Origin: RGIG4079 sp045596365
GTDB lineage: Bacteria; Bacteroidota; Bacteroidia; Bacteroidales; Muribaculaceae
Assembly (NCBI GenBank): GCA_045596365.1
Contig: JAZOCE010000018.1
Span: 1-39,687 of the forward strand
Direction of reading: 5' to 3'
DNA length: 39,687 nt
The position numbers and the translations under genes are program-made. The notes below the pieces were generated by a model. The model had not been told where the DNA came from, ran no database searches, and worked only from the letters and a program-made list of their open reading frames with translations. Below, piece after piece: positions 31,981 through 39,687 of this stretch (within the stretch, counting starts at the first letter, position 1; each line of letters starts with the position of its first letter).

Positions 31981-34764
31981 TTATCTCATGCCAGGAGGAG
32001 GGCCAAATCGGCGACCACCGCGTCCTTCAGGTTGATTTCCTTTCCCAAATGTGTTAAACTTATAATTAAATGACACCATAAAATAGCGTGTCAATGAATT
32101 GTAATTTATATCATCGATATAGTTGGCTGTAACTGTACGACGGATATTTGATTTTTGTTGCAACAAGTCATAGACCTTTACCGACAATGTTGCCGCTTTA
32201 TCTCTCAAGAATTGATAGGATAATGATGCATTCCACATCCATTGATCTGAGTCATAACCTGTTGAATAACCTTCAGATCCCGAGTATGATATATCGGTAT
32301 TGAACGATAAACCCCATGGTGTATAGTAGGTACCATCAAAGCGACCTCCATAGGTGTGCACATTGCGATTGGCACTTGTTTGTACAGAGTTGCGAGTATT
32401 TTGCAAATTATAAAAGGGGCGCAATTCAAGTTCAAAATGATCGGGGCGGAAAGCAATTGAAAACGATTCACCCACCATCAATGACCCACTTCGATTGCGG
32501 CGGTCATTATTGTAACCTATTGTTTGACTATAGAACGTAAACAGATTATTGTTAAATTGCCAACGTTTATCCCTGAATGGAAACGAAATCATACCCATCA
32601 AACGCGCATTCCACACCCCATTAACATTGGTATAAGTCGTCGTTTGCGCACCGGTATTTGCGTCAAACGATGTACGAGAGATAATGCTATTTTGCGCTAT
32701 TTGAACATTTCCCATTGCCATTATCGAACGTTGTGCATCGGCATTGAAATCTTGGAAACGGAAATTTATACTATGGGTAAACGTGGGATCAAGATTTGGA
32801 TTACCAACAACGACACGCATTGGGTCTGACTTATCGGCAACAGGTTGCAATTGGCTCATTGAGGGTTGAGAAGAGCGACCATTATAACGCACATTTATTG
32901 AGCGTGTCTTGCCTAGCTTATATCTATAACGCAAGAATGGAGCAAAATTCCACACCCAACGAGTTTCTATATCACGAGCCGAATTTATCAAGTCATCACT
33001 CTTCGACATTGTAGGGATAAAAGACACCCCTGCTTCAATAGTATAATCTTTTTTGACTTGTTTCAATCCAAGACGTATATCTTGACTGAAATAGTCATTG
33101 CGGAAACGATTGCTCAAAGAATCATTGAATATCAATTGGCTATAATCAATCTCCGGAGTCCCGAGCACCCCATCAGGGAATATCACAGGGTGGTCATACA
33201 CCATCTTGTCGGCATTGTTCCATCGATATTGTGCACGATAGGCAAATGTCAAGAAACGACCTTTCTTTGCATCGCCCAATGGCTCGGTCCATGAAGCACG
33301 CAATTGAGTCATATTGCTCCATGTGTGATTATCTGCATATTGGTCATATAAATCAAGAGAGTCATTCATCAAGAAGAAACGGTTTAGCGAGTAACTATTT
33401 TCATCTTCTCTCACATTGCTCAAATTATAGCGCAATTGCACCGAATAGGAACGTCCGGGACGAGATTTAAATTTATGATTATATACCAATTCGCCACCAA
33501 ATTCAAATGACTTACCATCGGAATTTCCGGTATTGAAACTACGATTTACAGGAGTAAATAACGCATCACCGGCAAGAGTCAAAGTTGAATCGATACTTTT
33601 TGAATCATTAAAATTCAACGACACTCGTGGACGGAATTCAAATGTATTAAACGAGTCGGGATTCCATTGTACGCGAAAATCGGCACGTATATTATGTCCT
33701 CTATCTCGTGATGCTGTTCCTGATTCTTCAAATGATGTCGAATCGGCAAATAGATATTGGCGATTTTTCAATTGACGTGAATTATTATTGGTGTGTGAAT
33801 ACATCACATTACCTCCCACGCGGAAAATCTCCTCCTTGCCAACATTGAAGTTCACACCAAATGTCTGTGATGTGTTGATTCCATTATCACCACCGAAACG
33901 ACGGAAACGGCCTGAATTTCCATCAGTAAAACCAAGTTCATTGATGTTATTGGCACTACCCACAATTGTTATCTGATTGTCATTCCAAAAACGGTTAACA
34001 ATAAAACCAGTTTTATAGCGATCATCGGTACCATAACCCACCTCAGCACTACCAAACCATCCGTTTTTCATACCCTTCTTTACGGTGAGGTTAATCACTG
34101 TTTCCTCTTCGCCATCATCGACACCGGTCAATCGAGCCAAATCGCTCTTGCGGTCAACAACCTGAAGTTTATCCACCATATTCACAGGAAGATTTTTTGT
34201 TGCAACCTTGGGGTCATCTGAGAAAAACTCCTTGCCATCAACAAGAATTTTTGTAACCTCTTTACCATTGGCAGTAATCTTACCATCTGTGCCCACCTCA
34301 ACTCCGGGAAGGCGCTTCAACAAATCTTCAACAACAGCATTGGGTTGTGTTTTGTAAGAGTCGGCATTAAACTCTACAGTGTCTTCTTTCACAGTGATCT
34401 GAGTTTTAACCCCGGTTACAGTAGCTTCTTTAAGCATTATAGAAGCCTCATTCATCACTATAGGCTTTAATCTTACATCATTTTCTCCTACAGAAACATT
34501 TTGGTATGAGGGAGTATAGCCTATATAAGTAGATTGAACAATATAACGACCTTTTTTTACATTTCCGATTGTAAATCGACCGTTCATGTCAGCTGTCGTT
34601 CCCTTTACAAATGAGCTATCGCGAGCCAACAACAATCTCACTGTTGCCTCCATCAAAGGTTCTCCACTTGTATCTTTTATTATCCCTTTGATACTTGCTG
34701 CAAAGGCTGTTGCCGAACATAAAAATAACGCCATTAAGACGACATATCGAGAAAATGATTTCAT
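31981..34764 (-). CDS. TonB-dependent receptor-like outer-membrane beta-barrel protein
   Basis: 927 residues. A signal peptide (about 1-23, MKSFSRYVVLMALFLCSATA) precedes a carboxypeptidase-regulatory-like beta domain (about 24-110, SIKGIIKDTSGEPLMEATVR). A plug domain (about 125-225) contains LLKRLPGVEVGTDGKITANG and ILVDGKEFFSDDP. The rest (about 235-900) is an outer-membrane beta-barrel of the OMP_b-brl_3 type, with many alternating aromatic strands, and the C-terminus is a Gly/Arg/Pro-rich tail (RRFGPPPGMR). Such proteins import ligands or act in signalling through TonB. There is no SusD partner, so it is not a classical polysaccharide-use pair; the ligand is unknown. The gene is monocistronic with a good terminator. 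Upstream is a perfect inverted repeat (34793-34811). Confidence 0.88.
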   Translation of the reverse strand: MKSFSRYVVLMALFLCSATAFAASIKGIIKDTSGEPLMEATVRLLLARDSSFVKGTTADMNGRFTIGNVKKGRYIVQSTYIGYTPSYQNVSVGENDVRLKPIVMNEASIMLKEATVTGVKTQITVKEDTVEFNADSYKTQPNAVVEDLLKRLPGVEVGTDGKITANGKEVTKILVDGKEFFSDDPKVATKNLPVNMVDKLQVVDRKSDLARLTGVDDGEEETVINLTVKKGMKNGWFGSAEVGYGTDDRYKTGFIVNRFWNDNQITIVGSANNINELGFTDGNSGRFRRFGGDNGINTSQTFGVNFNVGKEEIFRVGGNVMYSHTNNNSRQLKNRQYLFADSTSFEESGTASRDRGHNIRADFRVQWNPDSFNTFEFRPRVSLNFNDSKSIDSTLTLAGDALFTPVNRSFNTGNSDGKSFEFGGELVYNHKFKSRPGRSYSVQLRYNLSNVREDENSYSLNRFFLMNDSLDLYDQYADNHTWSNMTQLRASWTEPLGDAKKGRFLTFAYRAQYRWNNADKMVYDHPVIFPDGVLGTPEIDYSQLIFNDSLSNRFRNDYFSQDIRLGLKQVKKDYTIEAGVSFIPTMSKSDDLINSARDIETRWVWNFAPFLRYRYKLGKTRSINVRYNGRSSQPSMSQLQPVADKSDPMRVVVGNPNLDPTFTHSINFRFQDFNADAQRSIMAMGNVQIAQNSIISRTSFDANTGAQTTTYTNVNGVWNARLMGMISFPFRDKRWQFNNNLFTFYSQTIGYNNDRRNRSGSLMVGESFSIAFRPDHFELELRPFYNLQNTRNSVQTSANRNVHTYGGRFDGTYYTPWGLSFNTDISYSGSEGYSTGYDSDQWMWNASLSYQFLRDKAATLSVKVYDLLQQKSNIRRTVTANYIDDINYNSLTRYFMVSFNYKFNTFGKGNQPEGRGGRRFGPPPGMR

Positions 34765-34792
34765 TATATTTTTGTTTAATTGATGTTATAGA

Positions 34793-34811
34793 CCTTTTAA
34801 AGATTAAAAGG
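34793..34811. promoter_or_regulatory. Inverted repeat upstream of the receptor gene
   Basis: CCTTTTAA-AGA-TTAAAAGG is a perfect 8-bp inverted repeat 29 bp upstream of the start at 34764. No TAnnTTTG promoter is visible for this gene, so its promoter may belong to another sigma factor and this may be the operator. It is purely an inference from position. Confidence 0.4.
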
Positions 34812-34872
34812 TTTAATATCATTCATATTTTTTAGCGATATTTTTTTTGAATAAAAAATTTCACGCATGATA

Positions 34873-34904
34873 TTTGCATTAATAATATCAGCTAACTATA
34901 TTTG
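34873..34904 (+). promoter_or_regulatory. Promoter of the proline/lysine-rich lipoprotein gene
   Basis: TTTG (34873-34876), 20 bases, TATATTTG (34897-34904). Transcription starts near 34911, which rules out the ATG at 34902 as the start and supports 34929. Confidence 0.7.
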
Positions 34905-34928
34905 TTGTTAAAAATAAATTGCAAATTT

Positions 34929-35315
34929 ATGAAACTCACTCGAAACACTAAAATATTACTTATAGCAACAATTATCGCGTTTAGCTCTTGTACCCCTTTA
35001 GACTCCGTTATTATTGACACCGGATATTATGACCCATTTTATTATGGTCCGGGCATGCCACCTCCCCCTATCGTAAATCCACTACCCCCGGCACCTCCGG
35101 GAGGACATAAACCTGCACCGCCAAAGCCTGATCACAGGCCTGACAAACCCGACCACAAACCTAATAAGCCAAACAAACCCGATAATAAACCGGGTAACAA
35201 TATCAAGCCTGACCACAAGCCAAACAACACCCCTACAATAAACCCGGGGAATAGTGGCAACCGTCCGGCTGGCAATCAACCCGGCAAACGACCATCAAAT
35301 AGTCGTCGCCATTAA
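34929..35315 (+). CDS. Small lipoprotein with proline/lysine/asparagine-rich repeats
   Basis: 128 residues from the ATG at 34929. The signal peptide MKLTRNTKILLIATIIAFSS is followed by the lipobox cysteine (FSSC, Cys21), so it is a lipoprotein. After a Tyr/Asp/Gly-rich stretch (GYYDPFYYGPG) and a poly-Pro segment, the protein is low-complexity: repeats of the type KPDHKPNK over about 60-100, then Asn/Gly/Pro-rich with a basic end (SNSRRH). It is strongly positive and likely unfolded. No known domain is recognised. It may span periplasm or face the surface and bind acidic polymer; this is inference. It stands alone with its own promoter and terminator. Confidence 0.78.
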   Translation: MKLTRNTKILLIATIIAFSSCTPLDSVIIDTGYYDPFYYGPGMPPPPIVNPLPPAPPGGHKPAPPKPDHRPDKPDHKPNKPNKPDNKPGNNIKPDHKPNNTPTINPGNSGNRPAGNQPGKRPSNSRRH

Positions 35316-35346
35316 CAAGCCAAACACCTCGGCTCTATGATACAAT

Positions 35347-35374
35347 AAGCGCCTGCTCTCATGAGCAAGCGCTT
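35347..35374 (+). terminator. Terminator after the small lipoprotein gene
   Basis: AAGCGC (35347-35352) pairs with GCGCTT (35369-35374), with an inner TGCTC/GAGCA stem and a TCAT loop. GATTATTTTACT follows, a weak T-rich tail. The opposite strand has no T-run after it. Confidence 0.6.
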
Positions 35375-35407
35375 GATTATTTTACTACTTTTGAGTCATT
35401 AGAGACC

Positions 35408-36829
35408 TTATTGTTCCTCAGAAGGAGTATAGACATAGGCGCCGAGGTCGGGATTATATCCTCTCGGCAACCCATAAAAATCCACTGTGGCCTCAGCATC
35501 CATCAAATCAAGATTTCCTGCTCCGATTGCAGGCGACTCATCTTTCAATCGATAATCAAATATATACTCACTGCGAACAGTATAATACAACGGATCACAC
35601 TCCCACAAGCAAGCAATAAAGTTGTCATCATCGACACCTGCCGATTTCAACGAACAGTTTCTAATCATCACATTTGTACCGGTCAAGTCGCCATGCGACA
35701 TATCGGCACCATTGCCATAGATGATACAATTAGTAAAATCGGCGGTCGTATATGGCAAGCCCGACGCATCATCGCTATCAGCATTTAGATGCGAATAGCA
35801 TATTATCGCATCTCCGGGTGCTGAAAACAGATAATAATTAGCAAACGTGCAATGGTTAAACACACTATTACCCCCTCTCAAACGCAAAATACCATTGGCT
35901 GCATCGGCAATCTCACACCCCACTGCTTTCACATTGGAATGTATGATAGTCAATGCCGACGATGCCGAATTTCTCAATATACAATTCACAAACTTAACCG
36001 CTGGAGTCGAGGTATCTACTATTGAATCAACTACCACCCCTGCTACAGTATTTCTTATCGATGTGTGGGAAATCTCATTATCGCGACTTGTTGAGCCGAA
36101 ATACACTCCTGCCCATTGGCCCGACATCAAGTCAAACGGGATATCACTCACCACATTATCGATGCGGTCGCCTGTCATATTTATTGGACGTTCAACCATT
36201 CCGTTACATTTGAGCGTACCATTTATATGCAACTTTGCATTATCATGGAAATATAACGTAGCTCCGGCATCAACTGTGAGTGTCGCTCCCTCGGCAACTA
36301 CAAGGCTGTCAAAAATTTGATATGGCTTCCCTGCAGTCCATCTCTCATCGCTTACAACGATAACTCCTCTTTTACGTTCCACATCTTGACCGTCGGCCCT
36401 CAACACAACCGAAGTCATCACTCCATTTGTCATAAAGTCAAGATGATCCTCTATTGTGATGGGGACAACATCACCATTAGGAGGTAAAGTTGCCTCGACA
36501 AATACAAATATCGAGTCATTGGGGCGTATCTCAACATTTGAGAACGTCTTTCCCATAAAGCCATCGACATTCAGGCGAAAAATTCCTCTATCCCCTTCGC
36601 GCAAAGAGATTGAAGATATATTCAACACCTTGTCATGACGATTATATACGGTAAAAGAGTGAGTGGGCGTACCGGCTTCGGTAAACACAAGCCCCATATT
36701 GAGCGTGTCGGTAGAGAATGATGGCTGGTCCGACGGACTTGTCGTTACCCCATCCTCAATACAAGCAGTCATGATCATAGCAATCACCATGACCATGACA
36801 GGAAATATATGTTTAAGTCTTGATATCAT
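35408..36829 (-). CDS. Lipoprotein with right-handed beta-helix (choice-of-anchor Q-like)
   Basis: 473 residues. The signal peptide ends in the lipobox MTAC (Cys23), followed by acidic IEDG, a pattern associated with surface-exposed lipoproteins in Bacteroidota. An Ig-like/abnormal-spindle-type beta domain (about 35-130) has the TLNMGLVFTEAGTPTHSFTV segment. A right-handed parallel beta-helix follows (about 165-430), with short repeats such as LKCNGMVERPINMTG, FVNCILRNSASSALTII and ADFTNCIIYGNG. The end RGYNPDLGAYVY is typical of this family in gut Bacteroidales. Beta-helix lipoproteins often bind or cleave polysaccharides, but no lyase residues can be assigned here. No TAnnTTTG promoter is visible upstream. 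Confidence 0.8.
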   Translation of the reverse strand: MISRLKHIFPVMVMVIAMIMTACIEDGVTTSPSDQPSFSTDTLNMGLVFTEAGTPTHSFTVYNRHDKVLNISSISLREGDRGIFRLNVDGFMGKTFSNVEIRPNDSIFVFVEATLPPNGDVVPITIEDHLDFMTNGVMTSVVLRADGQDVERKRGVIVVSDERWTAGKPYQIFDSLVVAEGATLTVDAGATLYFHDNAKLHINGTLKCNGMVERPINMTGDRIDNVVSDIPFDLMSGQWAGVYFGSTSRDNEISHTSIRNTVAGVVVDSIVDTSTPAVKFVNCILRNSASSALTIIHSNVKAVGCEIADAANGILRLRGGNSVFNHCTFANYYLFSAPGDAIICYSHLNADSDDASGLPYTTADFTNCIIYGNGADMSHGDLTGTNVMIRNCSLKSAGVDDDNFIACLWECDPLYYTVRSEYIFDYRLKDESPAIGAGNLDLMDAEATVDFYGLPRGYNPDLGAYVYTPSEEQ

Positions 36830-37301
36830 ATAAATTAGCTTTACACTAATTTATAACGCAACACACACCCAATTATTGCATCCCCGAGGGCATTGTCCCA
36901 TGACATCTGGACTCACTCTTGCGAGAGTCATATGTAGCAATTATTCTGTCGTTGCAACTTTTTTCATAGTGATATCAACTCTATCTATGATTTCTGTTTC
37001 CATTAGCCTCATTGTTTTTAGTGAGTTACTAATTATCATAGTACGTCCTAAACACCTATTCTATTACCTCTACTAATATACGAAAACCATCGGTACCTGC
37101 CTGCCACTGGTAGCCATAGGTTATACTATTTATTAATTCCTATATTGCTACATAGATAATTATTCTGTTTGTTATATCGTCTTTATATTTAGTTAATATT
37201 CTTTTTATCTTTACAAGCTGAAGACAAGATGACGGAAAACAAAACGCCCCAAGCAAGCATCTGCCTGTTGGGGCGAAGAAAAAATGTTTTTTGGGGGGAG
37301 A
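36830..37301. other. Gene-free interval with a paired inverted and direct repeat
   Basis: 472 bp, A+T-rich, no supported gene. TATGTAGCAAT (36931-36941) has an exact inverted copy ATTGCTACATA (37144-37154). Just after each lies the direct repeat AATTATTCTGT (36939-36949 and 37158-37168). The terminator of the fic gene occupies 37245-37275. This interval is the border to the G+C-richer DNA that begins at about 37270. Confidence 0.6.
37245..37275 (-). terminator. Terminator of the fic gene
   Basis: CGCCCCAA (37245-37252) pairs with TTGGGGCG (37268-37275). On the minus strand TTTTGTTTTCC follows. It lies 26 bp beyond the stop at 37302. Confidence 0.8.
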
Positions 37302-38372
37302 TTACACCGAGGGGGTAAGGAAGACTCGCCAACGACCGTTGTCATCACGTGTGACATATCCCTTGTCCTGCAATGTGGCTATCATCTTCTGCAATGCGGA
37401 GCGGTTGATGCCCGTTTCCTCTTGCAGATATGCCTGTGTGGCCTGGTCTTCTATCTGCATTGTCCGCAGAATCTTACTATAGGTAGCCGTGCGGAAAGCA
37501 ATGCGTTCACCATCGTACCACCATACATTCTCATTGCGTTCGGTAACAAACAGCACATCGTTTGCCACCTCTTCGGCTATCAGCTTGTTCATATATTTAT
37601 GGAAAGGCCGTATATCCTTTAGCGAAGCATGAGCACCATCGGCAGGCATAGCGCCTACTATCAAATCAGCTTTGTGCAATGCCTCCAGATAGTGTTGCTT
37701 CAAGCGGCTGCGTACCACAATCATCGGGTAACCGTGGCGAGCAAGGATGAAATTGACCATCAGTCGGGCTATACGTCCGTTGCCGTCCTCGAAGGGATGG
37801 ATACGGATATAGCGGTAGTGGAAGAGTATGGCCAGTTCCACAGGCGACAGTTTGCCCTCCTGCTCGGCTTGGTTGTACCAGTCCACAAGGTCAGTCATCA
37901 GTGCTGGTGTCTCTTCGGGCGATGCGTAGTCGAAGCGGTCGCCATAGCGGGTGATAACACTGTTGGGACGTGTCTTGTACTGCCCGGCATGGACGGTGTA
38001 GCTGGTCTGCACACCTCCCGGCAGGGTGCGATAGACGATGTAGTCCTCGCGCAGCAACGTGCGGTGCAACGTGCGGATGAAGTGTTGCGACAGGGGTTGC
38101 TGTTTCTCGCCCGACTCCATCAGCATCATCTGTAGACCTACATTGCTGGCTTTCATCTCCTCACAATCACGAAAGTCAGCCTCCCCGACCACTTTCCCAA
38201 AGAGTAGTAGCAGTTCAGTCTGCCCATAGGTGAGCGTGTTGCCCTCGATGTGGTTGCTGTTGTAGTTGAAGTCCACCGTAAACTTCCGGCTCAGCCGATT
38301 GCGGTCATCTTCCGAAAGCGGCTGCAATTGTTGCCATGTATCCAGGGCTGCTTGTAGTTTTTTGTCTTCCAT
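37302..38372 (-). CDS. Fic family protein with N-terminal inhibitory motif and C-terminal winged helix
   Basis: 356 residues from the ATG at 38372; 31 more codons are open upstream but begin before the predicted transcription start. The Fic core motif is HPFEDGNGRIARL (His192 in this numbering), intact for AMP transfer. The N-terminal SNHIEG (Ser39-Glu43) is the class II inhibitory motif (S/T-x3-E-G/N), whose Glu blocks productive ATP binding until released. The C-terminal region (about 304-354, AYLQEETGINRSALQKMIAT) looks like a winged helix. Fic proteins AMPylate hydroxyl side chains of targets; class II bacterial targets are mostly unknown. Codons are G+C-rich compared with most of the window, which suggests transfer. 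A palindrome in the leader may be an operator. Confidence 0.9.
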   Translation of the reverse strand: MEDKKLQAALDTWQQLQPLSEDDRNRLSRKFTVDFNYNSNHIEGNTLTYGQTELLLLFGKVVGEADFRDCEEMKASNVGLQMMLMESGEKQQPLSQHFIRTLHRTLLREDYIVYRTLPGGVQTSYTVHAGQYKTRPNSVITRYGDRFDYASPEETPALMTDLVDWYNQAEQEGKLSPVELAILFHYRYIRIHPFEDGNGRIARLMVNFILARHGYPMIVVRSRLKQHYLEALHKADLIVGAMPADGAHASLKDIRPFHKYMNKLIAEEVANDVLFVTERNENVWWYDGERIAFRTATYSKILRTMQIEDQATQAYLQEETGINRSALQKMIATLQDKGYVTRDDNGRWRVFLTPSV

Positions 38373-38396
38373 TGCTCTATATGTATACTTAATAAA

Positions 38397-38412
38397 GTGG
38401 TCAACCGACCAC
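38397..38412. promoter_or_regulatory. Palindrome in the fic leader
   Basis: GTGGTC-AACC-GACCAC is a perfect 6-bp inverted repeat between the -7 element (38425-38432) and the ATG (38372). It would lie at about +5 to +20 of the transcript, a usual place for a repressor site; the winged helix of Fic itself is one candidate binder. Confidence 0.45.
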
Positions 38413-38424
38413 CATTTTCGGCAA

Positions 38425-38456
38425 CAAAAGTACAACAATGAGATGAATTGACCAAA
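38425..38456 (-). promoter_or_regulatory. Promoter of the fic gene
   Basis: On the minus strand TTTG (38456-38453), 20 bases, TACTTTTG (38432-38425). Transcription starts near 38418, leaving a leader of about 45 nt before the ATG at 38372. Confidence 0.62.
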
Positions 38457-38511
38457 GAAACTCAATCTTTTCTTCTTTCGCCTATGTCTTCAGCATGTCA
38501 AGGAACGCTTT

Positions 38512-38559
38512 GCCCTTTCAGGGCGATGGTGAGCAGATGGGGAGCATTCAACCCCACCT
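38512..38559. repeat. Pair of REP-like palindromes between fic and the leucine-rich-repeat gene
   Basis: GCCCT-TTC-AGGGC (38512-38524) is followed by AGATGGGG...CCCCACCT (38535-38559, one G-T pair). The first has the same TTTCAG-type loop as the hairpin at 11007-11021, with a different but still paired stem. It lies just after the stop codon of the minus-strand gene at 38570 and lacks a T-run. Confidence 0.5.
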
Positions 38560-38569
38560 GCCCTATAGG

Positions 38570-39687
38570 TTATTGATTTGCTTTACATTCATCACACTCA
38601 CCTGTGTGGGTCAAAGTGATGCTCTTCCATTCGGTTTCACCACTCCATTCACCGATGTACCACACATTGCTTTCAAGGTTCGGTTTGTATTTATCCTCAG
38701 CATTTAGCTGTCCGCAGTTGAGAACCAAATCACAGGCTTCATTATCACTCTTTATTCCAAGAGAAGCAAACACACCACTTTTAATCTCTACAACTTCTGT
38801 TATAACAGAGCCAAACGTCATTTTTCCCAAATATTGGCAACCATAGAAAGCACCATCCCCAACAGTTGTAACTTTGGGAAGCGTTATGCTCTTTAGTGCG
38901 TTTGCACTATCGAATGAAAAATCAATAATTTTCGTAGCATCAGGAAGAATTAAATCTATTGTGCCGCGATATTGACTCTCCTCCTGAGAATTGTCTGTCA
39001 AGAGGTAAAGAGCCTCAGCAAAAGCAGGAATCATACCCAGATTCGACTTATACATAGCATATTCCGTACCCGGTACGATAATCGTGGTAATTCCGTTATC
39101 CACATAAGCTTTAAGCTGTTCCACCAAGGCAGTGATATCGCTTTCTTCTGCTGTGGCCTTGCCACCTAATGTACCGTCTATGACAGGTCTAGCATCCAAC
39201 GCATAGCTCTTATTGTGCTCTGTGCCACCTGGGTTCTTCTCGGCAGTAAAGGTGTAATCTTTAAGTGTTATATCGCCTTGCTTTACACTTACCGTTGCAT
39301 CCTCTGCAAACACGCCATAAAGGAAGGCATTGCCGTTGTTGTCAGTGGTGAGGGTGTATGCCTCTGTTGCTTCAGAGGTCGCTCCTGCCGGAGTGAAGCC
39401 TTCGGTAGAGACAGTGAGTGTTGCTTTTGGCATCGTGGCAATACGCAAGCGGCTGTAGGTGCGTCCACTTTCAAAACGGATGTCAAGTGTATTCCCGCTA
39501 ATGGTGGTTCTGGCAAGGATGTATTCTGCCTCTCCATACTGCTTGCCATCTTGTAGTGCAATTTGCCCCTCTTTTATTTCGCAATCGGGAGCATAGACGG
39601 CAGTAATCGTGGGAGTCTCGTTTTCGAGATAACTCAATGTGCCACCATCAGATTCCCAAGTATTGTTTTCAGCATCAAAAGTCAGTG
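38570..39687 (-). CDS. BspA-like leucine-rich-repeat protein, C-terminal part (cut by window edge)
   Basis: The reading frame is open from the stop at 38570 to the window edge, about 371 residues; an internal TTG at 39637 is not a believable start because the frame continues upstream (LTFDAENNTWESDGGTLSY). The visible part has beta-rich repeats, then an LRR_5/BspA-type segment near the end, as in ALKSITLPKVTTVGDGAFYG and CQYLGKMTFGS. It closes with a Cys-x2-Cys end (GECDECKANQ). BspA-like proteins of gut Bacteroidales are surface or secreted and often bind host or bacterial partners. The signal peptide, if any, is outside the window. G+C content is high for the window. Confidence 0.75.
   Translation of the reverse strand, partial: LTFDAENNTWESDGGTLSYLENETPTITAVYAPDCEIKEGQIALQDGKQYGEAEYILARTTISGNTLDIRFESGRTYSRLRIATMPKATLTVSTEGFTPAGATSEATEAYTLTTDNNGNAFLYGVFAEDATVSVKQGDITLKDYTFTAEKNPGGTEHNKSYALDARPVIDGTLGGKATAEESDITALVEQLKAYVDNGITTIIVPGTEYAMYKSNLGMIPAFAEALYLLTDNSQEESQYRGTIDLILPDATKIIDFSFDSANALKSITLPKVTTVGDGAFYGCQYLGKMTFGSVITEVVEIKSGVFASLGIKSDNEACDLVLNCGQLNAEDKYKPNLESNVWYIGEWSGETEWKSITLTHTGECDECKANQ

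Noticed and set aside
36830..37301. Hidden small gene or tRNA in the gap before fic
   Set aside because: No tRNA cloverleaf, no frame with a start signal and protein-like content; only repeats and a terminator are visible.
38373..38465. Longer Fic start
   Set aside because: The extension begins upstream of the predicted transcription start (-7 box at 38425-38432) and is unlike Fic N-termini.
39637..39687. TTG at 39637 as start of the leucine-rich-repeat protein
   Set aside because: The frame stays open to the window edge with sensible protein sequence, so the gene is cut rather than starting there.

Overview
The window is chromosomal DNA of a gut-type Bacteroidota, most likely order Bacteroidales; a Muribaculaceae-like family is only a guess. 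Evidence: start regions lack purine-rich Shine-Dalgarno sequences; many genes are preceded by the Bacteroidota promoter pattern TTTG-N19/20-TAnnTTTG; TonB-dependent beta-barrel receptors, lipoproteins and long multidomain secreted proteins are present; metabolism is anaerobic (pyruvate:ferredoxin oxidoreductase); and two secreted proteins share a C-terminal NLQG...IVTKE-type tail that resembles a type IX secretion sorting signal.

Layout. 1-140: start of a secreted protein cut by the window edge (minus). 517-4986: giant secreted zinc amidase with an internal duplication. 5067-10006: minus-strand operon rnz-tadA-metH. 10160-10270: first copy of a small structured RNA. 10303-11106: IS200-like/RAYT transposase inside a nest of short palindromes (REP-like). 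11218-14778: pyruvate:ferredoxin oxidoreductase. 15072-15180: second copy of the small RNA. 15239-17454: operon of a B3/4-domain protein, a Sua5/YrdC protein and a GNAT/FemAB-like protein. 17456-18625: iron-type alcohol dehydrogenase, divergent from 18690-22995, a tight operon of lpxB, a zinc-ribbon TM2 membrane protein, a low-molecular-weight tyrosine phosphatase and a GH20 hexosaminidase. 23126-25284: rsmA and mgtE behind a palindromic promoter. 25289-29170: minus-strand operon of an ATPase-DUF4435 protein, menA and a tandem ABC ATPase. 29273-31693: secreted phosphodiester glycosidase. 31818-31914: SRP RNA. 31981-34764: TonB-dependent receptor-like protein. 34929-35315 and 35408-36829: two lipoproteins. 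37302-38372: Fic protein. 38570 to the edge: BspA-like leucine-rich-repeat protein. From about 37270 onward the DNA is visibly richer in G+C than the rest.

How the genes fit together. Most of the window is housekeeping: tRNA maturation (rnz, tadA, sua5-like), one-carbon metabolism (metH), rRNA methylation (rsmA), protein export (SRP RNA), lipid A (lpxB), menaquinone (menA), magnesium (mgtE) and pyruvate oxidation. These are interleaved with envelope and glycan-directed secreted proteins. The least-explained items are the ATPase-DUF4435 fusion heading the menA operon, the duplicated small RNA with a conserved GUGA loop and covarying stem, the duplicated amidase, the palindrome over the rsmA promoter, and the palindromes around the transposase. 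There is no CRISPR array, tRNA or rRNA gene that I can see.
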